A stretch of DNA of 24,243 bases from Apostichopus californicus. Its lineage: Eukaryota; Echinodermata; Holothuroidea; Aspidochirotida; Stichopodidae. Both the position numbers and the translations under genes were made by a program. Each line of letters starts with the position of its first letter. Within the stretch, counting starts at the first letter, position 1. This document shows positions 12,301 to 18,897 of this stretch, in pieces. The stretch lies in assembly GCA_020650975.1 (NCBI GenBank), contig JAIPMN010020302.1, forward strand, positions 1 to 24,243, read 5' to 3'. Under the pieces are notes generated by a model, which was given only the letters and a program-made list of their open reading frames with translations, did not search any database and was not told the origin of the DNA.

Positions 12301-15300
12301 GTAAATTAATTACAAATTACTGGTACCTTTTAACAAATGTGATATATATGTTAAAAGCTTCTGCTGGTTAGAGTCCAAGAGTTAGTAACACAATACCCTG
12401 TCAGCACTGATATGAGGTGAATCATATAATCCATTATTCATCATCCATTGATATTTTGGTTCAAAAAGATGTCACTACTACTGCCGAAGTGGTTGTAAAC
12501 ACTTTGGTAGTTGTATAAGTTTTATTGTGACAAGACTGCAAACAATTAGAAGATACTGTGTTTTTTTGTTCAAAATAAAAAATGACAAATTATGCTTTTC
12601 CTATAAGTCATTGGTAATATATGTACAAGTTTCAATAATCATGAATAAGAGCTCCATAGGTTGGCTGAAATACACAATTGGTGTCAAAGAATTTGGAAAT
12701 ATCAACACAGAATTTCAATATATTTGACATGATATCATTAAAATTTGCAGATGTAAAAATGTAATCAACTTACATATCATAAATGTTGTAGTGATGAGCT
12801 CCGATGGTATTTGTTCCATGGTGATGTATCCTTTTACACTGCAGGTAACTTCTGTCATAGACTCAGTAACTGGTACTGTTGCTTTCAGGCGTAAGTCAAA
12901 GAGGTCACCATTTTCAATGCTTTCATTTTGCTGCACAGTATGAGCGTCAGGAATATCCAAGTATAGTGTACCTGGACGCACTCCGTTAGCTGCACTGACA
13001 CAGATCAGCTCCGATGGAGGATTCTCACCTTGTTCAGGACAAGTGACATCAGGAGGAACGAAGCAATCCAGAGAAATTGTTACAGGAATAACTGAAAGCA
13101 AACCGAAGTACAAATTAAATAAGAGCAAATTTCTGAGTTTTATCCCAACTGTACACCAAATTGTTCAATCGTACGAAGTAAAATGGCCATATTAAACAAA
13201 TGCAGTAATACTTGTCAATGTAGGTTTCAGTTTTAATCAATGCTTTCTGACCTTAATTCGTAAACCTGTCAAGATCGTGTAGCCCTTAATGGTAGCAAAA
13301 CCAATGTACACAATTTATTACCCATTATCGGACAAAAAGCTCACATAGAGAATATATGGTTTCTGGATAGTCTTGTAAACACCTTTACTCAAAAAGTACA
13401 TGATAAATGTATGGATGGTGTATTAGTGCATTTCATTTAGTACAAGCATAGTGTTGAAATTTGTGGAGTTCAAAAGTCATTTGAGTTCAATAGCCCAAAG
13501 TATTTAAACACCATATTTAACAAACTAAAGTTTGGATGAATTTCATACTAAGTATCTAGATCCTTCTTTGCAATAACAATATTCCTATTGGAATTGCTGA
13601 AGGTATAAGGTCACTTAGGTCATTTGAGTTTCACAGATTTCAAAGTCAGTAAATCCTGTTCACTCAAAGGCTGAAGCTTGGATGAACGACATACGTGGTA
13701 TCCAGATCCAAAATAGTGAGGCCAAGAGGCCTTTTGAATTGGTAGAGGACGAAAATCACTTGAGCTAACATACATCAAACTATGTAACCTTGCAATCATT
13801 AAAACTACAATGTTACACTTAGATGAACATAACAATCATACTTGGTTCGTGCACATATCATATTGAGTAAAAAGCCCCTTTTGTTTACTGCCGATGTCAA
13901 AGTTCATTTTAGGTCAAGAGAGGTCATAGTCTGAAAACTTGTTAGTATGATAAATATAAAAGTAGAAATATATCATATTGGAATCCACCTCTACGATTAC
14001 CAGAAACACTTACCTCAATAAAAAACAGCAGAATAAGTATACATGTATCCACATATTAAGTATGAAGTTCATTATGATTTTTAAGGTATTGAATTTTCAA
14101 AGGTTTCAAAGGTTTAACAGGTTCATCTCTAGATCCATCTACTCACGAAGGTTATACCACATACAAACTAAGAGCTTGTAATTGCTTGCCGCATTCTACG
14201 ATTGATGCATTGAGCCTTATAGAATGTTTAAACTGTTTAAACAACCTTTGACCAATACACATAAGTGAATGGTTTTCTAATCACTAAGATGTATCCACAT
14301 ATCAAGTATTGATTCATCCTTTGCTGTTGAAGATCATTCACACACACAATGAGGATCGCGTCGATTTCTTTTTCATCCGACAGCAGAACATAAAGTGATA
14401 TTCTCTCTTCTGCTTCAATATTCTGGATAAACTGAATATCGTAGTAGGACTACGATAATTCACGAAGTTAGCAAGTACTATTACGGCTTAGGAGCTCACG
14501 ACACACGTTTACGCACAAATTCAGGAGCTTTGACACTATACCTCTTTTGATTACCTGACTTTTCGTGCTTTGTATTACAAAATGCGTTGCAAACTTAATT
14601 ATTTTAATATTAGTATGGGGGTAATGATCAAAAACTCTAATTTGAGTTACGGTTTAGGAGGAGTTCACGACACATATGTTGGTAATAAAAACATAAGATA
14701 AGAAAAAATAAGAAAATCTAGAAATTTTACATTCATTATTTTCTCTAAACTAACATATATGCATTCCACAGCAATTTTAGGGTTTCTGCCAATTTGACAT
14801 TTTGCTATGCGGATGATGACTAAAATCGTATTCGGCCTTTGACATATGCCCTTCGATCCTTCACCCTATGGTATCTAAGGTCTTAAACCACCAGAAATAT
14901 CAATGGTCTTCTTTCGACAACAATTCAGTAATCTTAGATGAAGCAACATCTGTAAGTATCCCATTCTTACTTGTTGCAATAACTCAGTCCAGTTCACATA
15001 GAGAACAAGTGTTTTGTGAAGCATTAGTTGTTGTCATAAATATATTAGAGAAATATTATATGACAGATGTCAAACATGATGGATGCATTTCTGCTACACA
15101 GATCAGGAATATTTATATTGCATGTAAATATATGAACAAATATAATGATGTGATGTGGAACACAAAATTACATTCGTTAGTCACTGGTCGGTAGCATCAG
15201 AGAACTACATAACAATCCAAATTGGTCACTATTTGCTTTAAAATTATAGCACTGTAAGCAGCATAATATTTCCCTGTAGATTGTCTGAAAGAGTTTAAAT

Positions 15301-18300
15301 GTAGTTACCTGATTGCAGGAGCTTGAATAATCTTCAATGGAACCGATTCTGCCCATCCAACGATTCAATGTTGGTCTATGTTGCCTAATGGCCGGTTTCT
15401 GCACAATTGCTTGATTTTCAACATTTGCTGTACAGGTTTTTTTTTACGATTGCGGTACATTTGATCCTCACCAAGTTTTGTTGGGCATTTACGGTTTGGT
15501 GCGTCTTTTTCACCAAATGAAAGCTGGATATAGTCAGTGTGACTATATTTGATAATGTGTCGTTCTCAATATTACTCTTTTGAAACCATCATTTTGCAAA
15601 GCATATTAGCAAAGTAGCCTACGGCTACCATCATATTAGGCATGAACTTAAATCAATATACTGTAAGTAGATACTGTAAGTAGATACTGTAAGTGCTTAT
15701 AATACATAGTACACGACAGTTACCACTGGCATATGTATTTATAGTTTGAACAGTTTCTACTGTACTGACTATGTAAAACGGTTGTGGATGCGCCATACAA
15801 TTCCATCGCAACCGTTGCTGCGATAACTGCTAGAGTACTAATAGGGTTTAACGGCCAACTTACTACAATATGCCTCTAGTACATTACATGTGAATTACAT
15901 GTTTGGACGGTATAATAATGGTTAACTGTATACACTATAGAACGACATAAATTTCTACGTCATAAATTATTATCATGGCTTTATCGGTTAAAACTGGTAA
16001 GGGTGAGTACCCGTTTGCCTGGACTAACCAGACTTTTCTAAAGGTTTCGTCCATATTTTAACAGAATTTGGATGGCATTTTACTGCAAAACGTTTCAAAT
16101 CTGCAATTTAAATCATTTTCACAAGGTATATCTATTGTTCAAACATAGGAACATTTGTTTAGACTCATAACCAAACTTAGTTGAAACAGCCTTTGAGTAA
16201 TGAATTCGTCCGTTAGTATTTCTTCTATAGTAGCATTTGCTGACAAGTCTCACATGTGCCATGGTGTTATAACGCACTTCAGTTTATATTGATTAACGGT
16301 TGTCTCTTATTCACAGTATAAACTGATCAAGCCATGTACATTGGGTACATAACTGCAACATTCTCACCATCCATGTTCGGTAGGTTTAGTAATTTAAACC
16401 TATGCATTTCTTTTTCATCCGGGACCATGTTCTGCCATACTTGCAGTAGTCAACTTTATGAATGCTTGTAGCTTGTAATGTTGCCGAATACGTAATAATT
16501 TGACTATTACACTGCACTTTCAGTAGTGTATATGCTTGTAAATTGCGTTCCACGATCTATGCTGTGGTATCGTGGCAATGAGAGCAAATTTGAGTTGTTT
16601 TCACATCTCGTAAACATTACAAACAAAATTGGAACTACAGAATGACGCTAGTGTACTTATCCACACGCTGGCATGTGTATGTGGTATGTTTCACTCTGTT
16701 GGAGAGTCCAAAGGTTCACCGAGTTTGGAGTATGACTGATGTTTGTTTTCATTTTGAATCTCTAGCATACAAGAAAGCTTATTTATATTTCAAAAAGGAT
16801 GCCGTGCCCATCTATAACTGCACTATAACTGAGTCACATTTGTTCAAGGATAAAATAAGACCTGAAAAGTCCGAGATATTTAGCTCCGTGAACATTTAAA
16901 GGTAATATTTTAACACTTTCCTGTGGACAAATTATAATTAAGGTGTTAAGGATTGAGCACTTTATTTAGTATTATGTGATGCACGATGTACTCTAGTTTG
17001 AACACAGCAGATACTTCAGCTGACTAAAGTAGCAAGGGTATATTGTTATAAGGTATTACTGATATATTTTGTTAATTGTTAGATGATGACGAAATACTGT
17101 GACGGTCAATCATCAAGGCTGCTAAATAGTATAAATTTACTAAAGAACCTGCACTATCCATGTGAAGGGTTCTAATATCACAATTTAGTGTAAACATAGA
17201 TAACAGCACCAATCTGTAACTGATGTTAATATCATAAAGGTTTAACTTGCCTTTATTCCATAATCATATCTCATTCCAACAAGCTGATCCCAAATATGTA
17301 AAAATTTGTAATAAAAATCACTGACTTAAACGTTGGCAGTTGTTTAAACAATTACAAATTTTGGTAAGCAATATGTTTCACAATTTACTTTATAAACTGC
17401 TGAAAAGATTCGCCTTATATTACAGAAAGTGAGAAACCTACCTTCTACAACAACAGTGTACTCATTTCTGGTACCTCCTCCTCCAGCAGTATGACATGCA
17501 TAATCTCCTCCATCCTCTGCTTCCACATCATGGATAAATAAACTGAATGATGAACCATTGACATCATATATAAAGTTGCCATGCTTGGAACCTGGATCTG
17601 CAATTTCAATGTCTGGTTCTCCTCTCACATAACTTGCTAAGCCGTTCCCAGTGGTATCATCAATCCATCTAGCAGTAAGTGTCTGATCAGTAATTGGACA
17701 TAGCAACTCTTCAGATGACTTAGAGCTGAAGGTCACCACAGTCTGACATGATACACCTAACAATTAATACAAAAGTTAACCAAGTGCTCTCAATCAAGAT
17801 CCGTGTTTTATATACATGTTTGAAATTGGTAAATAATTCCTTAGTTCCCTTACTTAAAGAAAATAGTATGTGGAAAATGCTAACGACGAACCCATTGGTT
17901 AAGCTGCATTTTGAGTTGGGTTGGGATTAAGATTCATCATGTTGACAAGTCCATGTAAACGTATAATTAGGATCTTTATATCATTCTTGATTTGATTGCA
18001 AATATAAATAATTTTGATATTAACAGAATCATCCACATTCAAATATGTTATTCCACATATAATTGTTGCACTATTTGAAACCATTTACATAGCATTTCTT
18101 ATTTCACTGTAACTTGGATGTCCCTCGTTGTAACATTTTTATGAATTTGTTTCGTCGGAGTCACTATGCACAACGTTATAGTAATTAAACCTTTACAATT
18201 CAAAGTAATGTAGGCGGATTGGAACGAACATAACGAGCAACTCATAATAAAACAATTTCCCATACACCGATACCTGATCTCATGCAAAAGCTGAAATTCA

Positions 18301-18692
18301 GAGCTTTACAAAAGGTGCACTAGTAGCTGTATCCGCAACTCAGCAGTTTGTAATAAAATATGACATATTAACTTGTTCTAGATACACTATTACTTTAATC
18401 CCATTAACTTTAAAGCATAAACCTCTTATGCACTATTTATGTCTTCTTGTTTGTTTTCGTCATAAATGTCCTCATGAAATATTTCTTTCAGTCATTCTGC
18501 TAATCTATCGACCCATCCATCCATTCGTTCATGCATTCATTCATGTCACCAAATATCAACGTAAACATCTATCGTGATCATTATAAAATATTTGACTCAT
18601 AAAATAACAAACGTACCGATAGCAAAACAAAGTGGAATAAACAGGAACGAGTTTAACTTGCTAAGTGTAATACTGCTTGCAGAGCCAGGCAT
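215..18692 (-). CDS. Ig-domain receptor tyrosine pseudokinase, 14 exons, 3' end not seen
   Basis: Type I membrane receptor assembled from 14 exons with GT-AG borders: 18692-18617, 17756-17442, 13091-12774, 10805-10518, 7658-7611, 7256-7227, 6847-6797, 4465-4364, 3710-3686, 3071-3028, 2028-1849, 1566-1459, 1173-971 and 334-215. The exons total 1908 nt and read as 636 codons without a stop. Domain order is signal peptide (about 1-25), Ig1 (26-130), Ig2 (131-236), cysteine-rich Ig3 (237-332), stalk (333-375), transmembrane helix (about 381-405), juxtamembrane region (406-455), and kinase N-lobe through activation segment (456-636). The architecture is that of FGFR/VEGFR/Tie-like receptor tyrosine kinases. 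The catalytic Lys, HRD Asp, catalytic-loop Asn and DFG Gly are all replaced, so it probably signals as a scaffold or heteromeric partner and not as an enzyme. That role is inference. Exons 2-8 are all symmetric 1-1. The C-lobe is absent from the window. I do not recognise the exact orthologue. Confidence 0.8.
335..970 (-). other. Intron 13
   Basis: Lies between the helix E exon and the catalytic-loop exon. It starts GTAAGT and ends TTAACAG. I see no coding signal or repeat in it. Confidence 0.6.
971..1173 (-). CDS. Exon 13: kinase hinge, insert and helix E
   Basis: A 203-nt exon, phase 1 in and phase 0 out, residues 529-596. It has a hinge and helix D start (NYLICEYLSGGTLSDHL), a hydrophilic kinase insert of about 30 residues, then helix E (LPKFALQVARGLKFLTTHR), which in active kinases directly precedes the HRD loop. 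The acceptor is CCTTTTTCAG|TACCG and the donor is ATAGA|GTAAGT, both strong. The phase 0 exit right before the catalytic loop is matched by exon 14. Confidence 0.87.
1459..1566 (-). CDS. Exon 12: kinase helix C and strand 4
   Basis: A 108-nt exon, phase 1 in and 1 out, residues 493-528. It reads G-DSTLRMNELQSSEVQHILKL, then PGDNSIMKPLGWCDT. This matches the receptor tyrosine kinase pattern of helix C with its conserved glutamate (Glu506) followed by N-I-V-x-L-L-G-x-C. The helix C glutamate is kept even though its lysine partner is gone. The acceptor is GCTTTTCAG|GTGATT and the donor is ACAG|GTACGA. Confidence 0.82.
1849..2028 (-). CDS. Exon 11: kinase N-lobe, degenerate P-loop and VAIK
   Basis: A 180-nt exon, phase 1 in and 1 out, residues 433-493. 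It starts AYMDLQELEV, passes through a Lys/Asn-rich linker, then reads VKLVSLLPGKGMLQYHKALV. This aligns with the glycine loop of tyrosine kinases, but the third glycine is missing. The strand-3 motif reads AVVRTLS, so the ATP-anchoring lysine is Arg489. The acceptor is TTTATAG|CTTAC and the donor is TCAG|GTATTT. Arginine at this site usually abolishes phosphotransfer in kinases (established knowledge). Confidence 0.8.
2029..3027 (-). other. Intron 10
   Basis: Separates the juxtamembrane and N-lobe exons. AT-rich, with short A/T runs. No additional exon found. Confidence 0.55.
3028..3071 (-). CDS. Exon 10: juxtamembrane small exon (44 nt)
   Basis: Acceptor TCATTTTCAG|ACCC is strong; donor AGAG|GTAGAT is acceptable. 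It is phase 2 in and phase 1 out, encoding R-PTNQIDEIKGAENR, which then runs into AYMDL of the next exon. A second frame is also open through the same bases, but only this one joins both neighbours. The tyrosine motif ENRAYMDLQ spanning the junction is a plausible phosphorylation or docking site (inference). Confidence 0.6.
3686..3710 (-). CDS. Exon 9: juxtamembrane micro-exon (25 nt)
   Basis: A 25-nt exon with acceptor GATGAAG|GATACGG, preceded by a long pyrimidine-rich tract, and donor CCCAG|GTAAGA. It is phase 1 in and phase 2 out. It encodes the basic stretch G-YGKKREP-R, as expected just inside the membrane. The phase change is repaired by exon 10, which supports both. The acceptor is the weakest point. 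Confidence 0.5.
4364..4465 (-). CDS. Exon 8: transmembrane helix
   Basis: A 102-nt exon, phase 1 in and 1 out, residues 376-410. After E-CNYTG (a potential N-glycosylation site NYT) it encodes a hydrophobic run of about 25 residues (381-405, from GLIAACIVEAIII to VIIYLIA) followed by the stop-transfer sequence RDRL. A glutamate (389) sits in the outer part of the helix, which is unusual in a transmembrane segment. The acceptor is CTTTCAG|AATGC and the donor is CTAG|GTATGA. It marks the switch from extracellular phase-1 modules to the cytoplasmic part. Confidence 0.85.
4466..6796 (-). other. Intron 7
   Basis: Lies between the last stalk exon and the transmembrane exon. It holds a short 16-bp tandem repeat near 5249. 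Open frames on the plus strand at 5467-5802 and 5812-6012 have no recognisable domain and no codon character; I treat them as chance. Confidence 0.55.
5233..5305 (+). repeat. Short imperfect 16-bp tandem repeat
   Basis: Units CTCGTGAGTATAATGA (5249-5264) and CTCGTGAGTGTAATGA (5265-5280) differ at one base. They are followed by a 15-bp variant (5281-5295) and a partial unit. A looser copy precedes at 5233. Confidence 0.7.
6797..6847 (-). CDS. Exon 7: stalk micro-exon (51 nt)
   Basis: Acceptor AATTCAG|GTAAC and donor ACAG|GTATGTG enclose 51 nt, phase 1 in and 1 out. It encodes G-NTLTNEQPSTNNLQST, a Ser/Thr/Asn-rich, hydrophilic spacer directly before the transmembrane exon. Both splice sites are good and the frame is continuous. 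Confidence 0.65.
7227..7256 (-). CDS. Exon 6: stalk micro-exon (30 nt)
   Basis: Acceptor TTGCAG|ATACC and donor CAGG|GTAGGT enclose 30 nt, phase 1 in and 1 out, encoding D-TIVTTEPYQ. The Thr-rich sequence fits an O-glycosylated stalk. It is in frame with both neighbours. As a symmetric exon it could be skipped without frame change. Confidence 0.55.
7611..7658 (-). CDS. Exon 5: stalk micro-exon (48 nt)
   Basis: A small exon between acceptor TTGATTAG|TCATGG and donor GTCAG|GTAACA, phase 1 in and 1 out. It encodes about 16 residues including MDGSITPGWTMSAWS, and joins in frame to Ig3 upstream and the next stalk exon downstream. Its role is probably a flexible extracellular spacer. The acceptor tract is only moderately pyrimidine-rich, so this exon is less certain than the Ig exons. 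Confidence 0.55.
7659..10517 (-). other. Intron 4
   Basis: Lies between Ig3 and the first stalk exon. Mostly AT-rich. Around 8325-8455 there are scattered short copies of CTTGTACTYGT, which look like a decayed simple repeat. No exon recognised. Confidence 0.5.
10518..10805 (-). CDS. Exon 4: cysteine-rich Ig-like domain 3
   Basis: A 288-nt exon, phase 1 in and 1 out, encoding residues 237-332. It carries seven cysteines (241, 251, 258, 260, 310, 313, 330). The pair most like an Ig bridge is Cys258 or Cys260 (ILTCSC) with Cys310 (NTYSCRGC), the latter preceded by a Tyr two residues upstream as in Ig F strands. An N-glycosylation site NGT is at 281-283 and a Thr/Ser-rich stretch at 289-297. The acceptor is TTTGACAG|CTCC and the donor is ATAA|GTAAGTATG. 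An odd number of cysteines suggests an unpaired or inter-chain cysteine. It could alternatively be a divergent domain of another small disulfide-rich fold. Confidence 0.78.
10806..12773 (-). other. Intron 3
   Basis: Lies between Ig2 and Ig3. It carries the tRNA-derived SINE at 11165-11408, inserted opposite to the gene. The rest is AT-rich with nothing recognised. Confidence 0.55.
11165..11408 (+). mobile_element. tRNA-derived SINE with ATAC tail
   Basis: The 5' head has both internal RNA polymerase III promoter boxes: an A box around TAGCCTAGTGGTTAACGCC (11178-11196) and a B box GGTTCGATTCC (11221-11231). GGCGG at the 5' end can pair with CCGCC after the B box, as in a tRNA acceptor stem. 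The anticodon-loop-like segment CTCCCAG recalls glycine tRNAs, though this is loose. The non-tRNA body contains GGACGTTAAATGG (11292-11304), and the element ends in an (ATAC)n tail near 11395-11410. It has clear GC-rich contrast to its AT-rich flanks. I could not find target-site duplications by eye. It is a retroposed element, not a working tRNA gene. Confidence 0.8.
12774..13091 (-). CDS. Exon 3: Ig-like domain 2
   Basis: A 318-nt exon, phase 1 in and 1 out, encoding residues 131-236. It follows a 4.35-kb intron. The candidate intradomain disulfide joins Cys161 (SELICVS) and Cys214 (TEVTCSVKG). The usual core tryptophan is missing; a Leu/Tyr-rich strand (GTLYLDIP) sits where the C strand would be. 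Two further cysteines (140 and 148) near the N-terminal end may form a second bridge. There is a potential N-glycosylation site at NES (186-188). The acceptor is CTTTCAG|TTATTCC and the donor is ATAT|GTAAGTTG; both are strong. The Ig assignment rests on cysteine spacing and position in the gene, so it is less certain than for exon 2. Confidence 0.8.
13530..13855 (+). repeat. Decayed tandem repeat, period about 146 bp
   Basis: A 34-base block at 13530-13563 (starting GTTTGGATGAA, ending TCTAGATCC) recurs at 13676-13709 (GCTTGGATGAA ... TCCAGATCC), 146 bases later. A weaker third copy begins near 13815. Between the blocks, GGTCATTTGAGTT-like motifs also recur (13476, 13618). Sequences near 14040 and 14287 (ATGTATCCACATAT...) look like inverted or further decayed relatives. 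Confidence 0.55.
15308..15566 (-). pseudogene. Coding-like remnant with frameshift, possibly transposon-derived
   Basis: On the minus strand an open stretch reads ERHIIKYSHTDYIQLSFGEK, continuing through DAPNRKCPTKLGED to a run of nine A's near 15440. A second open stretch in another frame follows (ENQAIVQKPAIRQHRPTLNR, ending SSSCNQ). A one- or two-base slip in the A run would join the two. The first part loosely recalls the N-terminal region of hAT/ZBED-type transposase relatives (Y-x-x-x-Y-I pattern, Cys), but I cannot confirm this. The second part ends at CAG|GTAACT, a possible donor. It sits inside intron 2 and does not fit the receptor. Confidence 0.25.
15660..15694 (+). repeat. 13-bp tandem repeat, 2.7 copies
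   Basis: ACTGTAAGTAGAT repeats twice and is followed by a partial ACTGTAAGT. Each copy contains GTAAGT by chance, on the strand opposite to the gene. Confidence 0.85.
17442..17756 (-). CDS. Exon 2: Ig domain 1 (V-type)
   Basis: A 315-nt exon, phase 1 in and 1 out, encoding residues 26-130. Ig hallmarks are clear: B-strand Cys45 (ELLCP), C-strand Trp56 (ARWID), F-strand motif with Asp107 and Tyr111 leading to Cys113 (EDGGDYACHT), and a G-strand ending EYTVVVE. The spacing of the cysteine pair (about 68 residues) fits a V-type domain. There is an N-glycosylation site at NGSS (residues 92-95). The acceptor is TTAG|GTGTATC and the donor is GAAG|GTAGGT. An extra Cys29 near the N-terminus could pair elsewhere. 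It is the most confident domain of the gene and lies in the extracellular part, where ligand binding would occur. Confidence 0.88.
17757..18616 (-). other. Intron 1
   Basis: Lies between the signal peptide and Ig1 exons, from GTACGT to TTAG. It contains a degenerate CATT-type tetranucleotide run at 18512-18545. No other feature. Confidence 0.6.
18512..18545 (+). repeat. Degenerate CATT/CATC microsatellite
   Basis: CCATCCATCCATTCGTTCAT followed by GCATTCATTCATG: an interrupted tetranucleotide run. Confidence 0.7.
18617..18692 (-). CDS. Exon 1: start codon and signal peptide
   Basis: The ATG at 18692-18690 opens a 25-codon reading frame. It has a short polar start (MPGSASS), one lysine, then a hydrophobic run SFLFIPLCFAI, which is the shape of a secretory signal peptide. 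The exon ends G|GTACGT, a good donor, in phase 1. The phase matches the acceptor of the Ig1 exon at 17756, giving a Gly codon across the junction. The start was chosen because it is the first ATG giving a signal peptide and because a possible 5' UTR acceptor (CATAG) lies 10 bases upstream. Cleavage is probably near the exon junction, as is usual for Ig receptors. Confidence 0.75.
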
Positions 18693-18897
18693 CTTCACTA
18701 CTCTATGATAAGACGTGAGGAAAGACAAACGTTAGTTCGTTTACAAATATTAGGTACCAGTGAAATAATGCAAATTGACTTACATTGAAAATAACTGCAT
18801 CAAGAAGAGCGAGAAACCAACATTTCAGTGACCATCCAGCAGACTGATTGATACTGCTTAGTTTAAAAGAGTCAGATTGTTAAATTTTGTTCTTACC
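18693..18897 (-). promoter_or_regulatory. Probable 5' UTR with small intron(s)
   Basis: Ten bases above the start codon is an acceptor-like TCTTATCATAG (AG at 18704-18703). Upstream there are two donor-like sites: AAT|GTAAGTC (exon end 18784) and GAAG|GTAAGA (exon end 18897). A short leader exon ending at 18784 or 18897 would explain them. The transcription start was not identified; no clear TATA box or initiator stands out. Confidence 0.35.

Larger units (their letters stand above)
13092..17441 (-). other. Intron 2 (largest intron)
   Basis: Lies between Ig1 and Ig2 (4.35 kb). It contains a decayed ~146-bp-period repeat (13.5-13.9 kb), a short 13-bp repeat (15660) and a frameshifted coding-like remnant (15308-15566). 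A 108-codon plus-strand open frame at 14868-15194 and an 85-codon one at 16642-16899 show no known domain. Confidence 0.55.

Noticed and set aside
14868-15194. 108-codon plus-strand open frame as a gene
   Set aside because: No recognisable domain, no splice or promoter context, and inside a large intron. Not excluded as a transposon relic.
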